A DNA stretch of 64,000 nucleotides from Wolfiporia cocos (taxonomy: Eukaryota; Basidiomycota; Agaricomycetes; Polyporales; Phaeolaceae). Below the pieces are notes generated by a model, which saw nothing but the letters and a program-made list of their open reading frames with translations, did not search any database and was not told where the DNA came from. This document shows positions 1 to 10,169 of this stretch, piece by piece (positions within the stretch are counted from its first letter, which is position 1; the number at the start of each line of letters is the position of its first letter). The translations under genes and the position numbers were made by a program. The stretch covers positions 4,650,001-4,714,000 of the forward strand of contig JACCLO010000003.1 in assembly GCA_029448655.1 (NCBI GenBank). Direction: 5' to 3'.

Positions 1-338
1 GGGATGCGGCACCCCACCGAGCAGTCTGTCCTGACCTCTCGTCCCCAGAAGCTCAAAATCCACATTCCCAACGATGTCAACGATCTTACGCAACGCCGTC
101 AACATGCACACCACGCGACATTGACACCGCTTCCACCATTGGCGGTCTGCCTGGTCTGATGATGCAATACAGCAAGATCTGTGCTCAGATGGTGTACTGG
201 GTGTTTGTGAAACCCATCCCGTCAGGCCTCTCGTAAGGTTCATCTCATGGATCTGATTTAGAACGAGGTATTTAGAGGTCGGTATAGCCGGGAGGTGTTT
301 CCTCGAACGATAGTCCAGGATTCGGAGGGATTTCCGTG

Positions 339-451
339 GATGCATCTCTTCTAAGCATCGGGAAGCAGACTTAACCGGTCTCCGTGAGTTCCCTATTTGA
401 AGGGATAATTCTGTCGGGACAAGTTTGCCTAATGCTTAGAAGAGATGCATC
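339..451. repeat. 20-bp perfect inverted repeat with 73-bp spacer
   Basis: Positions 339-358 (gatgcatctc...) and 432-451 (...gagatgcatc) are exact reverse complements over 20 bases. A further GAGATGCATC copy follows at about 463-473. The arrangement could be a small hairpin or the ends of a very short element; no target duplication was found. Confidence 0.7.
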
Positions 452-1754
452 TTTACCTAAGGAGAGATGCATCCACTTTACTGAAACTTTACGGATTTGA
501 CACACATATCAGCACCTCTGACTCTACGTCTATTTTTGGTTCTCCAGCGATACGAGCCCAACGGCCTTTTGCAGTCGAGACCGGATATGCACATCCCAGC
601 AAGGAACTATGGCATTCCTTCAAAATGAAGCAACCGTATTCGCTCCCGCCAAGCTCGGAGCTGTCTGCCAACTGCTATCAGACCCAAATCGTGCGCGTAC
701 GAATTCGGAAAGCGAGATCTCGCCGGGAGTACCGGCGGCGTCTCCTGTTTGCGCGATGGGCCTGCAGAACAACAGGGCCTCGAATTGCTTCCTAAAGAGG
801 TACAATGTACGTCTCAGTTACAGCATGTGGAAGAGAGCCGCATTGAGTCCCACCAGGAGGCGAGACGAAGGGCCATTTGTCCAGATATCAGTGAAGCGTG
901 CAGGGCTGTTTTAAGAAGCCGTGGCCATGGTCCCGGTACTGCCTGACTTTGATCCAGGGAAGACGCTGTTTGTGGATTCGTCCACGCCCCTCTAGACCTT
1001 TATAAAAGGATAGATACCCGGGTAGCCTTGTTAGTGTGCCACCTACCGCCGAGTGATCACCACGCGGCAGCCGTCGCCCCTTCGCAATGTGTTACAACCT
1101 CCTCACAAACTATCAGTTCTCGTGCACTCACCGAATGCCCAAGGAGCGGCACCGGGTGAGTTAGCCGTTGGGAGGCTGCCATCAGTGCATTCACTCGCCG
1201 CAGGTCGACTGTAATTCGCAAACCTGTACGATGAGCAGGCGGCATATGGTATGGGGGACCCATGACTGCGCAAAGGATTGCACCGACACGCAAGTAGCAA
1301 AGTTGTCTTGCCACCTCACTAGCACTGACAGTTCTGCAGGCTGACACTTCCCGACCAGAGTGTTGTGTTGGCGCCAGATCTTCGTCCAGAGCTCTGTCCC
1401 GCGTGCATACGCTGCGATTTATTCCGACCTAACGCGCCCAGCGGGCATTGAGCATCCGACAAACCGGATGAGTAAACTTCCGTAGGGTAGTTTACAACGA
1501 AAGACGAAGTTGGCTGTATTATACAATCACCCTGGAGCTTGAAGCTTGAGGCGAGATACAACAAAATTGATATAGCATCAGCACTTTCCGGCAAGGTCCT
1601 AAACACATGAGTAAACACGCAGATGGAAGCTATCTGCGCCAAATTGCTGCATTCGCCGAACTTGTGTCAGGCGTCTCCTGTGCTGAGTCAGTTAAATGCA
1701 AGTTTTACGTAAGTGCCAATCGCAGCATCTACCCACTCGCGATCGCAATTAGTA

Positions 1755-1787
1755 GATGCATCTGTATGGTGCAGATGCATCTGCTTT
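1755..1787. repeat. Paired AGATGCATCT palindromes
   Basis: The 10-bp palindrome AGATGCATCT occurs twice within about 30 bp, at about 1756 and 1772. The same core is in the inverted repeat at 339-451, so the motif is repeated across this flank. Function unknown. Confidence 0.55.
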
Positions 1788-1825
1788 TGATCTGGACTAC
1801 AAATGTGAAAATGACACCAGTTGGA

Positions 1826-1862
1826 GTTGAACGTTGAACGTTGAACATTGAAGGTTCAACCT
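1826..1862. repeat. Short GTTGAAC tandem repeat
   Basis: GTTGAAC recurs three to four times in direct order and is followed by its inverse GGTTCAAC, giving a small repeat-plus-palindrome. Confidence 0.6.
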
Positions 1863-2018
1863 TGAATAGGCTTCAATCCCAGTGAAAACTAGGTCAGCTG
1901 CCGATAGTAGGGCGCGGTGAAATAGAGAGTGCTGAATAGCAGCTTCTGTTTAGCAAACGTAATGTGATTTACGGTTGAATAAAGATGGCTTCAAAATCGG
2001 GTGTCAAATAGGGTGGAT

Positions 2019-2040
2019 CGCCGCCGCCGCCGCCGCCGCC
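2019..2040. repeat. (CCG)n microsatellite
   Basis: About seven uninterrupted CCG units. On the minus strand they would encode polyglycine in a short ORF, but nothing else supports that ORF. Confidence 0.9.
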
Positions 2041-2431
2041 TATTTGTCGATATATAGGATGCATTCCCCACAAAATCACAAGCAATTGAGATAATAATCT
2101 GAGCGGATGGGCGTCGCAGCACTTTGATGATGACGCGCTATCTCCAAAGAATAGATCGCCTCCGGAGTTAGACTCGCGCGGCTCCGTCAATACTTGGGGC
2201 TCTTGTCACACAGCCTGCTATTCAAGTCTTTTCAAAATACTTACAAAGCTGGCTTCATCTTAATCAGTTCATGGGTGGTTGCAAGAGGAAGGCAAATGAA
2301 TGAACGGTATTCAACAAGGCATTGGGCTCATGTACATCTGGGAACACCCTTGTCATAGACGACACTATTGACGAGTATGCCGCAGAGTTCGGCTGCCATG
2401 AAGTGGGTCAATGTGCTAGATATAGGGCACA

Positions 2432-2708
2432 CGCTAATCAGCCATATTTTACAAGCTAATTAGCTGATTACATGCGTCAAATAACCTCTTGGAGAGGGAT
2501 TACGATCTCTATTTCGTCGTGCCCTAGCCGACAGGCCCGTCCAGGGAGAGACATTAGGGCGAGGTGGGATAGATACCGCTTTATATTTCCCAGCTAATCA
2601 GCAATGGCCCTCTCCGAGGGCCTATTTAACATATGTAAATACCAGCTAATTAGCAAGGGGGTCCGGGGCAAACCCGCGGGGACCCACAGTATTTAGCGCT
2701 AATTAGCC
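2432..2708. repeat. Cluster of GCTAATTAGC-type palindromes
   Basis: Five copies of GCTAAT(T/C)AGC, at about 2433, 2456, 2592, 2644 and 2698, occur in 280 bp; several are perfect palindromes. They could be protein-binding sites, subterminal repeats of a decayed DNA transposon, or a dispersed repeat unit. No coding sequence lies nearby. Confidence 0.65.
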
Positions 2709-2733
2709 GGTAAAATAGGGCTACTTAGCATAA

Positions 2734-2800
2734 CAGCTATTTCGGAAATTCATGACACAGCACAATGGTGTCAACCAACAAGGAAACTGCTGGTTTCAAC
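2734..2800 (+). mobile_element. One end of a small inverted-repeat transposon
   Basis: The sequence starting CAGCTATTTCGG closely matches the left end of the complete 216-bp element at 37,933-38,148, through the terminal repeat and the following 'gtcaacca..aggaaact' segment. I could not find the matching right end, so this is probably a truncated copy. Confidence 0.55.
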
Positions 2801-2959
2801 GTGCGGCTGTAGCACACCACAGGGCTTTGCACACTCAGCTGTGGCACATCCTTGTTGTCTTAGTCCTCTGACACAATTAAGCATTGCACAGATTAGATTA
2901 GGTTAAATTATTGTAAACATTCTATCCAACTGTTTACAACCCTGAGTCAGTCAATAAAG

Positions 2960-2967
2960 GTTATGCC
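2960..2967. repeat. Left 8-bp target-site duplication (GTTATGCC)
   Basis: It is identical to 3929-3936 and directly abuts the TAGTGTTGCC terminus of the hAT-like element. Confidence 0.8.
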
Positions 2968-3928
2968 TAGTGTTGCCGAAGTTCAGTTCAGAACCAAGGT
3001 TCAGAACCTGAACCACCTGAACCGAACCTAGGTTCAGGTTCAGTCCAGGTCCGGTTCAGGGTAGGACATCAAGGTTCGGTTCTTGGTTCAGGGGGGTCAT
3101 GGGTACCCTTGAACCAGGTTCGAACCGGACTGAACCTTGAACCACATAGCATTAACATATTCTGTGTAGCCACTGGTGGATAAGCATCAATTACATTTAT
3201 GTTCTTGCCATCTTTGCTATAGTGTTGTTGCAGTAAGTTATGGATAGCTGGCTTCACCATAGCAAGCACCAGCACTCATATACTCTAGTCTCCCAATATG
3301 GCAAGGGCTCAACCCCATGCTGGGATCACCATGCTTTCTGTGGCACTGGGCTGCATTTGTTGCTGTCAGATGAAGTAAGAAATGTAGAAGATTATGTTCC
3401 ACTTCATATCCATGTTCCTAGGTTATATACAGTGTTGTCTAAGAATGGTTTGTTATTGAGGTTTGCCTCAGGCTAATTCACAATCATAAACTCTGATTAC
3501 TGAACTGCTCAAGATGGCTGCCTTGAGTGATTATTGTGCATCTAAAATTTATGTTTACCACTCTAATCAAGATTAAGAGCCATTTTGGAATTCGGCCCAA
3601 TAGACACCAAATGGAGGCACTGCAGAACTTGAAGTGTGATTACTTTAGTGGGTTCAATAGTGCCGGGAATGAGGTAGGCAATAGAGAGCAATTGGTATAC
3701 ATAGAAAGGTGCATGAAGTTGGTGTCTAAATTATTATTTTTACACTCTATAGAAGCAAGTAACTTAGCGGTTCGAACCTAGTTCGAACCATGAACCGAAC
3801 CTGATGAACCAGTTCACCAGGTTCAGTCCAGGTTCAGGTTCAGGTTCAGGCTCCCTGCAGTCGGTTCGGTTCTGGGTTCAGCCCTAGACCCCCCTGAACC
3901 TGAACCGAACTGAACTTCGGCAACACTA
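2968..3928. mobile_element. Non-autonomous hAT-like transposon (961 bp)
   Basis: Seen: the element begins TAGTGTTGCCGAAG and ends with its reverse complement CTTCGGCAACACTA, and is bounded by a perfect 8-bp duplication GTTATGCC. An 8-bp TSD with TAGNGTTG-type ends is the known signature of the hAT superfamily. About 170 bp at each end is packed with GGTTCA/TGAACC hexamers in both orientations, resembling the subterminal transposase-binding arrays of hAT elements. The interior has only short ORFs with no recognisable BED finger or hAT dimerisation domain, so I infer a MITE-like derivative mobilised by a transposase encoded elsewhere. Confidence 0.8.
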
Positions 3929-3936
3929 GTTATGCC
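3929..3936. repeat. Right 8-bp target-site duplication (GTTATGCC)
   Basis: Perfect copy of 2960-2967, immediately after the element's inverted end. Confidence 0.8.
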
Positions 3937-4048
3937 AGAGAGCATTTATATTTTTATAGTATTATTTCAAGGTTTCTCCTTGATGGCTCTTGCTGTAGCA
4001 CTACCATGAGAACTGTGTACAATAGTTCTTCATTGTCCTCATACTTCA

Positions 4049-4053
4049 CATAG
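4049..4053. repeat. Target-site duplication CATAG, left of element C
   Basis: CATAG abuts the left LTR start TGACACAG and is repeated exactly at 10106-10110 after the right LTR. Confidence 0.85.
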
Positions 4054-5147
4054 TGACACAGATGGCTCTGTGGGACTCACCAAGCCAGTATCCTGCGATG
4101 AACTAGGCGACTTAGGTGAGGAAGAGGTTATCAGACGCAATAGGAGGTAGGAGGTTCTTCTACGGCGTACGCCGAGAAGAATAGAACTAAAGTTATAGGC
4201 CGTCAAGGCCCTACTTATATACATAATAATATCAGGTCATGTGCTACTGTATAGTGCATGCCCGATAAGGAATGTGGGCTTGGTTGCCATAAGGGCGACC
4301 AAGTGGTATGACTACTCTACAAAGGCCGTGACCCGCCGGTAATGGCCGAGCCAATGGTAAAAGAGAGAGCGTGTGGTCTCATCGTTGGATGGACATGTGA
4401 ATACGGGCGCAGCCCGGGTATAAGGGATGCCGGTTGCCGGATACCGTGAGGTATTATGGCGATTGGCCGGTCATCATGTGCTGACCAAGGCGGAACGCCG
4501 AGGTCGTAATGCTATTGGGCCGGCAGGCACCGTAGCATGTGATATGTCCGGACCGGAAGGTTACCGGAACATATGGTGGTCTTAGCCGTGAGGCGAGGAC
4601 CGGTGTTTGGGCAACGCCGTGATGGCAGAAGCCCGGGACTTGGAGACTGCCGAGTCCGTGGGATGGCCGAGAAGGCCGAGCCTATAGTGATATTGCCTTG
4701 GTGCTAATATAGTGCTATTTGGCCGTGTTGCCATTATTATGCGAAGGCGTGGCGCGCCTGAGGTGCCATTGTGATCAAGGATCTTATGGCGGTGGGAAGC
4801 CGGGAAGGCCGACCCAATAGTACAAGGCCGCGAGGCACTATTTGTACTTGTGGACATTATTATGCGAGCGTGCCGCGCTCGGCCTATCATTATGATCTAA
4901 GATCTATGACGTGGCTGGTCTTGCTCTGACGGGCGAGACCTGTATGACGTAGCTGTAACTATGCTATTGGACCGGAAGGTGCCGTAGCGTTATGTAAGCT
5001 GGTCATGTGGTGATAAGCCCAGTTAAGAGCTTGTCGTGGTGGCAATGGGAGTTAACCCGTAGATAACTTGTAGTTAGACGTATAATTCCCAGGTAAATTG
5101 CTATAATCATAGGAAAAATGCTGTAAGTCCCAGATAAATCTGTGACA
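4054..5147 (-). repeat. 3' LTR of element C
   Basis: 1,094-bp LTR with TG..CA ends. It has several CC-GNRA-GG hairpins (see findings) and an internal diverged repeat: about 4731-4790 and 4854-4910 share 'attattatgcga.g.gtg.cgcgc'. The 102-codon minus ORF at 4582-4890 is duplicated only because the LTR is, and looks non-coding. Confidence 0.88.
4177..4221 (-). promoter_or_regulatory. LTR promoter: TATA box and predicted RNA start
   Basis: On the minus strand TATATAAG (4214-4221) is followed about 30 nt later by a 13-nt sequence (4177-4189) complementary to the priming site at 8998-9010. The copy in the 5' LTR is at 9135-9179. Confidence 0.65.
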
Positions 5148-5217
5148 TTACCCCCGCTTTAGGTTTCATCGTCCCTGATGAAACTATTCCTCATTATGTA
5201 CGTCCCAAGAGCGGTAT

Positions 5218-5429
5218 AACGCGTGATGACGATGTGTCAAATGCCGTTATGGTGCTGCTTCAATTTGTCAATTGAACAGGGATAAATGGGAGTTTCAGGA
5301 CTTGTGGGTGGAGCCTGAGCGTGGAAGGCGATTTTGTTCCTTATTGATTTGTAACGCGTGATAGCGGAGTGCTAAATGCCGTTACTAGCGATTATCAACG
5401 CGTGATGACCGAGAGGTCAAATGCCGTTG
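5218..5429. repeat. Three covarying hairpins with conserved internal loop
   Basis: Copies at 5218-5249, 5351-5385 and 5396-5429 each read outer stem / CGTGA / inner stem / loop / inner stem / AATGC / outer stem. The loop halves CGTGA and AATGC are invariant, while outer stems (TAACG/CGTTA, GTAACG/CGTTAC, CAACG/CGTTG) and inner stems (TGAC/GTCA, TAGC/GCTA, TGACC/GGTCA) change in a compensating way. A weaker fourth copy (CGTGA-GAC-ATTT-GTC-AATGC) lies at about 6018-6038. Confidence 0.7.
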
Positions 5430-8400
5430 TTAGGGAGATGTAGTCTTGTTACTAGAGTGTATTGTCATTGTGCACGCGGATCCTAAGAGGAAGGGCTTTC
5501 CTGTTATCGCTGAAGGTGTTCAAGTGCCTTTTCGCGACCTTTGTCGGATTGTTGCTTTTGCTTATGACGTTACTCGTAGTAGAAGGCGATATGGAAATGT
5601 TCATCATATAGGGCCTTTGAAGTCTACTAGTAATCTGTACTCCAATAGCTTGCCAAGCGTATTAGAGGGTGCATTGTGTCGTTGTACAGTTTTCGGATAG
5701 CATTGTGCGATATTCCTTAGAGTGAGGGCTTCACTGTTAGCTCTGGAGATTTTCTAGTGTCTCTTCGAGCCCTTTGGCGGATATGTTGCTTATGCGTAGT
5801 ACCCATTGAGTGTAACATAGCGATGCTTTTTCGACGTCTATTGCCTAGCGGTGAATGGGATTGCAAGTTCCTTCATTCGCGTGGCGGGTGTCTTAGGCTT
5901 TGTGCTTGTACAGGGGTAATCCTACTTTGTACGACTTATGCGGGTGAACGGTTATTAAAGGGCGTCGCCTTATGATCGTTTATGAGGCGTCGCCTCCCTA
6001 GTATCGCAAGTACTAAGCGTGAGACATTTGTCAATGCCCATTTGTTACAGGGGTTGTGTCCCCTAGTTAGATTGCTTCTATGTAGCGATCTCTTCGGAGT
6101 CGTAAGTTCCGGAATGAAGCTGTGCCTTCGTGGTTGTATGCACTATTTATTAACGAGTAGGCTTCTCGTGTAAAACCCCATAGTATAGGTACTAATCATT
6201 GTGCATTATGTTCATATGCTTATGATTGTATTCCCTAATACTGTAGTGTCGTTGCCGTAGTGAGGCCTTATTGGGTAACCGTGAGAACATATATCCTTGT
6301 CAGGAGTTGTCTCGTAAAGGTATATCCCGTAAGGGTTGAGGTCACGTGGTGGCGATGACGGTAGTTTCCAATGTGCTTGTATGTCGTTAAAGTCGTTCTT
6401 CGATTGAGTATGACATTGTAAGCGTGGGAACTGGGATGATCGTTGGGGAAGGATATATTTCGCTATTGGATGGATAGCTACTATATTCCTATTACAGGGT
6501 TGTCGTCCATATACGAATAGGACAGTACGAGCATGAATGAGGGTAATCAGGCCTCTTAGTGCATGTCGTTTGTTGCTTTAATGACCGTAAGGTACATTTG
6601 TAAGCGTGGGATAGTGGACTTGTTAAGGTCCTAGATGCGAAATTAGGGTTTCCACCCCCTCTTTCACGTTTGATCTCCCGATCGAACCTATCCAGATGGT
6701 TTTGGTTTTTAAAGAGGTTAAACCGCCTCTATACCCAAATAAGGGTGGGTGGATGTGGGCCGAAGGTATTCTTGACGTATATCCATATACGGCTGTATCC
6801 AGTGTAGTCGCTCGCATATGCGACCAGATTTTTATACTAAGGTTTCCAAGCCCTAGTTTGTTGGAATCGAAGGGTTTTCCAGGCCCATATTCGATGTAGT
6901 GACGAGATGTAATCCTTTCTTGTCGTAAGGATACAGATCCGGATTTATTTATTGCGCGTCTCGACGGCGCAGGTTTCCGTAAACCAAGCAAATAAATGAT
7001 AACCGATTGCCAAATCGGCTTGATTGTTCTAATAAGGGGGGCTCCCTTGTTATCTCTGGAAGTTTTCGAGTGCTTCTTCGAGACCTTTTGCGGACGATCG
7101 CATTGAATTGCTAGGGTGTATTTTTCGAATTCGGTTATTCTCCCCACAGAGAAAAGTTGAATCGAAGTGAAATCAAAAGTGAGGTAGCGAGCCTCGTGAC
7201 GAATTTTGCGAGTGGCGTGCGAAATTGTCGATTTCAATACAGGGGGGAACCGATTGGAGATCGGTTGTGAATTCGGCGATTGTGCGAGAATGCCGAATGA
7301 AGTGTGATTCTAGAAGCCTTGCGGCCTCCGCTACACTTCAAGGGAACGCGTATCAATAGCGTGTGTCCCTTGTTTTCCTTTCCTCTAACCCAGATTGCAA
7401 GATTCAATGAAGTAATCTTGTTGCGATCTGTTTGTACGTGGGTGGCTGGTGGAAACAGCGCTGTACCCAATTATTTATAGACGCTTGTCAGACGTCTCTT
7501 CCCAAACGGATGGTAATTTCCTTGTCAGGAATTCCATTACCGAAAGGGGTGCCCCCGTTCAAAGGTTCTTATGACATGTGACCAAATGACAGATGCTCCA
7601 TAACCCGAATCCCCTTTTCAGGAGCGAAGACCGAAGTCAAACGGGCGCCGACGGATTATGTGAATCCTAATCGACTTGGTACTAGGTTATTCCCACAGTA
7701 ATAATAGTTATAAGCATATATTTGCCAAGCGTACGCGATCCTTCGTCTAAGGGAACAGGTACTAGTATCGTTTTTCGATTGACTTAGTGTACCCGTAAGA
7801 CGTAAAGGTTGCTTTTTATGTACATAAGCGACCTTAACCAGGCTAGATAACCTGGGAACCAGCAGGTGACGCAGGATTTCCAAAGGCGAATACAAATGCT
7901 ATTGGACGGTTTCTAAGCTAATACAAGTATTGCTATTAGGAGCCGCCACTAAAACTACATATTTATCTACTTATTGACTGGGATACCAGGGTACCTGAAA
8001 GAGAGCTCGTCATCAGCGATCAACGCTGAGTGGTCATGTCTAACACAAGAAGAACGGGGGCATGGTTAGGGGCGCCCTTTTCAGGACGCCGCGCGGAAGT
8101 TAGCCGACAGGTGTCTTCATCGAAGCGCGCGACTTCCTTCTAGAAAGAGAGTCGGTGACTGCCAGCATTTGACAGGCTGGGTCACATGGTTGGGAATAGG
8201 ATACACAGCCCATTTCCTCGCGGAGATGAGCTGGAAAGTGGTCGCAGTATTACACCGCGACCGGTCCACGCTTTAGTGGTAAGGCTTGCCATCTATAGCC
8301 ACCTGGGTGTCACATCAGGGCTAAAAAACCATCCGTCGATCTAAGATCGCGCATTCACGAACGCTCCACACATCAAAGATGGTGGGCAACGCCGCATGCT

Positions 8401-8997
8401 TCCAGTGGGGCCCCAAATCCGTTTTACCCAGGCTCGCACACCGAGCTGCCCGTAGGACTTACGCTATTGGCTACCGCGAGTGACCTCGGCTGGTTTGACC
8501 TTGCGAGTCGCACCATCTCACCACTTGGATTCCCCGAAGGAGATCCCAAGCGGGCCCCTTACGCCTGGGGGGCGGCTTTGGAAGATTCCCACACCCAACT
8601 AAGGGAATACGCCGAAGCGCATATCCCTATGGGGATCCTACTGGTAGTGTTGGGTCCCTGAACAGGGATTGCCAAGACAGGGGGCTGCGCGCACACAGGC
8701 AGACGGTCCCCTTTTCCCAATAGGTGGGTCTCAACCGCTGACAGCCGCAACCTTGTCAGGAAGCAGCCGTCTCTCCTTAACCCTGGAGTCCGGGTTCGCA
8801 GGACGCATGCTGCTGATTAGGCAAGCAGCGCCCCACTGGGTGGCAGCAGGCCGCTAAGCCCGCCGCCGAGTATCCCATATCCGCAACCACGGAGCATACA
8901 TCCCCTTTGCAGGAGAGTAGCGGCCCCTGCGCTATCTCAGACACCTGTTGGAGGAAAAACCCAGGCGCCACCAGTTAAGGAGGCGCAGGGGGGTAGG

Positions 8998-9010
8998 TAG
9001 TTCTATTCTT
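8998..9010 (-). promoter_or_regulatory. Self-priming site of element C
   Basis: On the minus strand, one base inside the 5' LTR edge (9012), the sequence AAGAATAGAACTA begins. Its complement is in the LTR at 9135-9147, about 30 nt after the TATA box. No TGG start typical of tRNA 3'-end primers is present. This matches the layout of Tf1-type self-priming. Confidence 0.7.
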
Positions 9011-9011
9011 A

Positions 9012-10105
9012 TGACACAGATGGCTCTGTGGGACTCACCAAGCCAGTATCCTGCGATGAACTAGGCGACTTAGGTGAGGAAGAGGTTATCAGACGCAATA
9101 GGAGGTAGGAGGTTCTTCTACGGCGTACGCCGAGAAGAATAGAACTAAAGTTATAGGCCGTCAAGGCCCTACTTATATACATAATAATATCAGGTCATGT
9201 GCTACTGTATAGTGCATGCCCGATAAGGAATGTGGGCTTGGTTGCCATAAGGGCGACCAAGTGGTATGACTACTCTACAAAGGCCGTGACCCGCCGGTAA
9301 TGGCCGAGCCAATGGTAAAAGAGAGAGCGTGTGGTCTCATCGTTGGATGGACATGTGAATACGGGCGCAGCCCGGGTATAAGGGATGCCGGTTGCCGGAT
9401 ACCGTGAGGTATTATGGCGATTGGCCGGTCATCATGTGCTGACCAAGGCGGAACGCCGAGGTCGTAATGCTATTGGGCCGGCAGGCACCGTAGCATGTGA
9501 TATGTCCGGACCGGAAGGTTACCGGAACATATGGTGGTCTTAGCCGTGAGGCGAGGACCGGTGTTTGGGCAACGCCGTGATGGCAGAAGCCCGGGACTTG
9601 GAGACTGCCGAGTCCGTGGGATGGCCGAGAAGGCCGAGCCTATAGCGATATTGCCTTGGTGCTAATATAGTGCTATTTGGCCGTGTTGCCATTATTATGC
9701 GAAGGCGTGGCGCGCCTGAGGTGCCATTGTGATCAAGGATCTTATGGCGGTGGGAAGCCGGGAAGGCCGACCCAATAGTACAAGGCCGCGAGGCACTATT
9801 TGTACTTGTGGACATTATTATGCGAGCGTGCCGCGCTCGGCCTATCATTATGATCTAAGATCTATGACGTGGCTGGTCTTGCTCTGACGGGCGAGACCTG
9901 TATGACGTAGCTGTAACTATGCTATTGGACCGGAAGGTGCCGTAGCGTTATGTAAGCTGGTCATGTGGTGATAAGCCCAGTTAAGAGCTTGTCGTGGTGG
10001 CAATGGGAGTTAACCCGTAGATAACTTGTAGTTAGACGTATAATTCCCAGGTAAATTGCTATAATCATAGGAAAAATGCTGTAAGTCCCAGATAAATCTG
10101 TGACA
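9012..10105 (-). repeat. 5' LTR of element C
   Basis: Same length as 4054-5147 and the same sequence apart from one C/T difference at 9646. It ends TCTGTGACA directly before the target duplication CATAG. It carries the TATA box (9172-9179) and predicted RNA start (9147). Confidence 0.88.
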
Positions 10106-10110
10106 CATAG
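10106..10110. repeat. Target-site duplication CATAG, right of element C
   Basis: Exact copy of 4049-4053. Confidence 0.85.
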
Positions 10111-10169
10111 TAGTGACACAGGAACTCACTTAGATCGTCTTGAAGCAGTGTTGGAAAGTGGTCAAGATA

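Larger units (their letters stand above)
1..2959. other. Gene-poor repeat-bearing flank
   Basis: No ORF here is longer than about 116 codons, and none resembles a known family or shows convincing exon structure. A TATA-like ctttataaaagg lies near 998-1009 but no gene follows it. The stretch does contain several short inverted and tandem repeats, listed separately. It looks like old, decayed repeat DNA rather than a coding region. Confidence 0.5.
5148..9011. other. Interior of element C, no recognisable genes
   Basis: This 3.86-kb interior has only short or unrecognised ORFs: 5446-5700, 5757-5975 and 5982-6173 plus; 6623-7237 and 7234-7470 minus. It contains covarying hairpin repeats (5218-5435). 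A diverged unit of about 70 bp recurs three times near 5478-5550, 5712-5790 and 7028-7100, sharing a 'gttat/gctctggaagttttcgagtg' core. The 6623-7237 ORF (204 residues) is basic with no known motif; I would not call it a gene. Confidence 0.6.
4054..10105 (-). mobile_element. Element C: complete non-autonomous LTR retrotransposon
   Basis: Seen: two 1,094-bp direct repeats (4054-5147, 9012-10105) start TGACACAGAT, end ATCTGTGACA and differ at one position by eye (4688/9646), flanked by the 5-bp duplication CATAG. Orientation is minus: a purine tract (AAAGCGGGGGTAA on the minus strand) abuts the left LTR, and a self-complementary priming site abuts the right LTR. The 3.86-kb interior has no gag, protease, RT or integrase motif on either strand; the longest ORF (6623-7237, minus) is unrecognised. 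Near-identical LTRs imply recent insertion, so proteins must have come in trans, possibly from elements with the same priming layout such as A or B. This fits a large non-autonomous (LARD-like) element. Confidence 0.85.

Noticed and set aside
4582..9848. Two nearly identical 102-codon minus-strand ORFs (4582-4890 and 9540-9848)
   Set aside because: They lie wholly inside the two LTR copies of element C, so their conservation follows from the LTR duplication; no domain and no coding signature.
4054..10105. Mitochondrial origin suggested by the many GC-rich hairpins
   Set aside because: Exact LTRs, a 5-bp target duplication, a TATA box and priming site show a nuclear LTR element; neighbours have spliceosomal introns.
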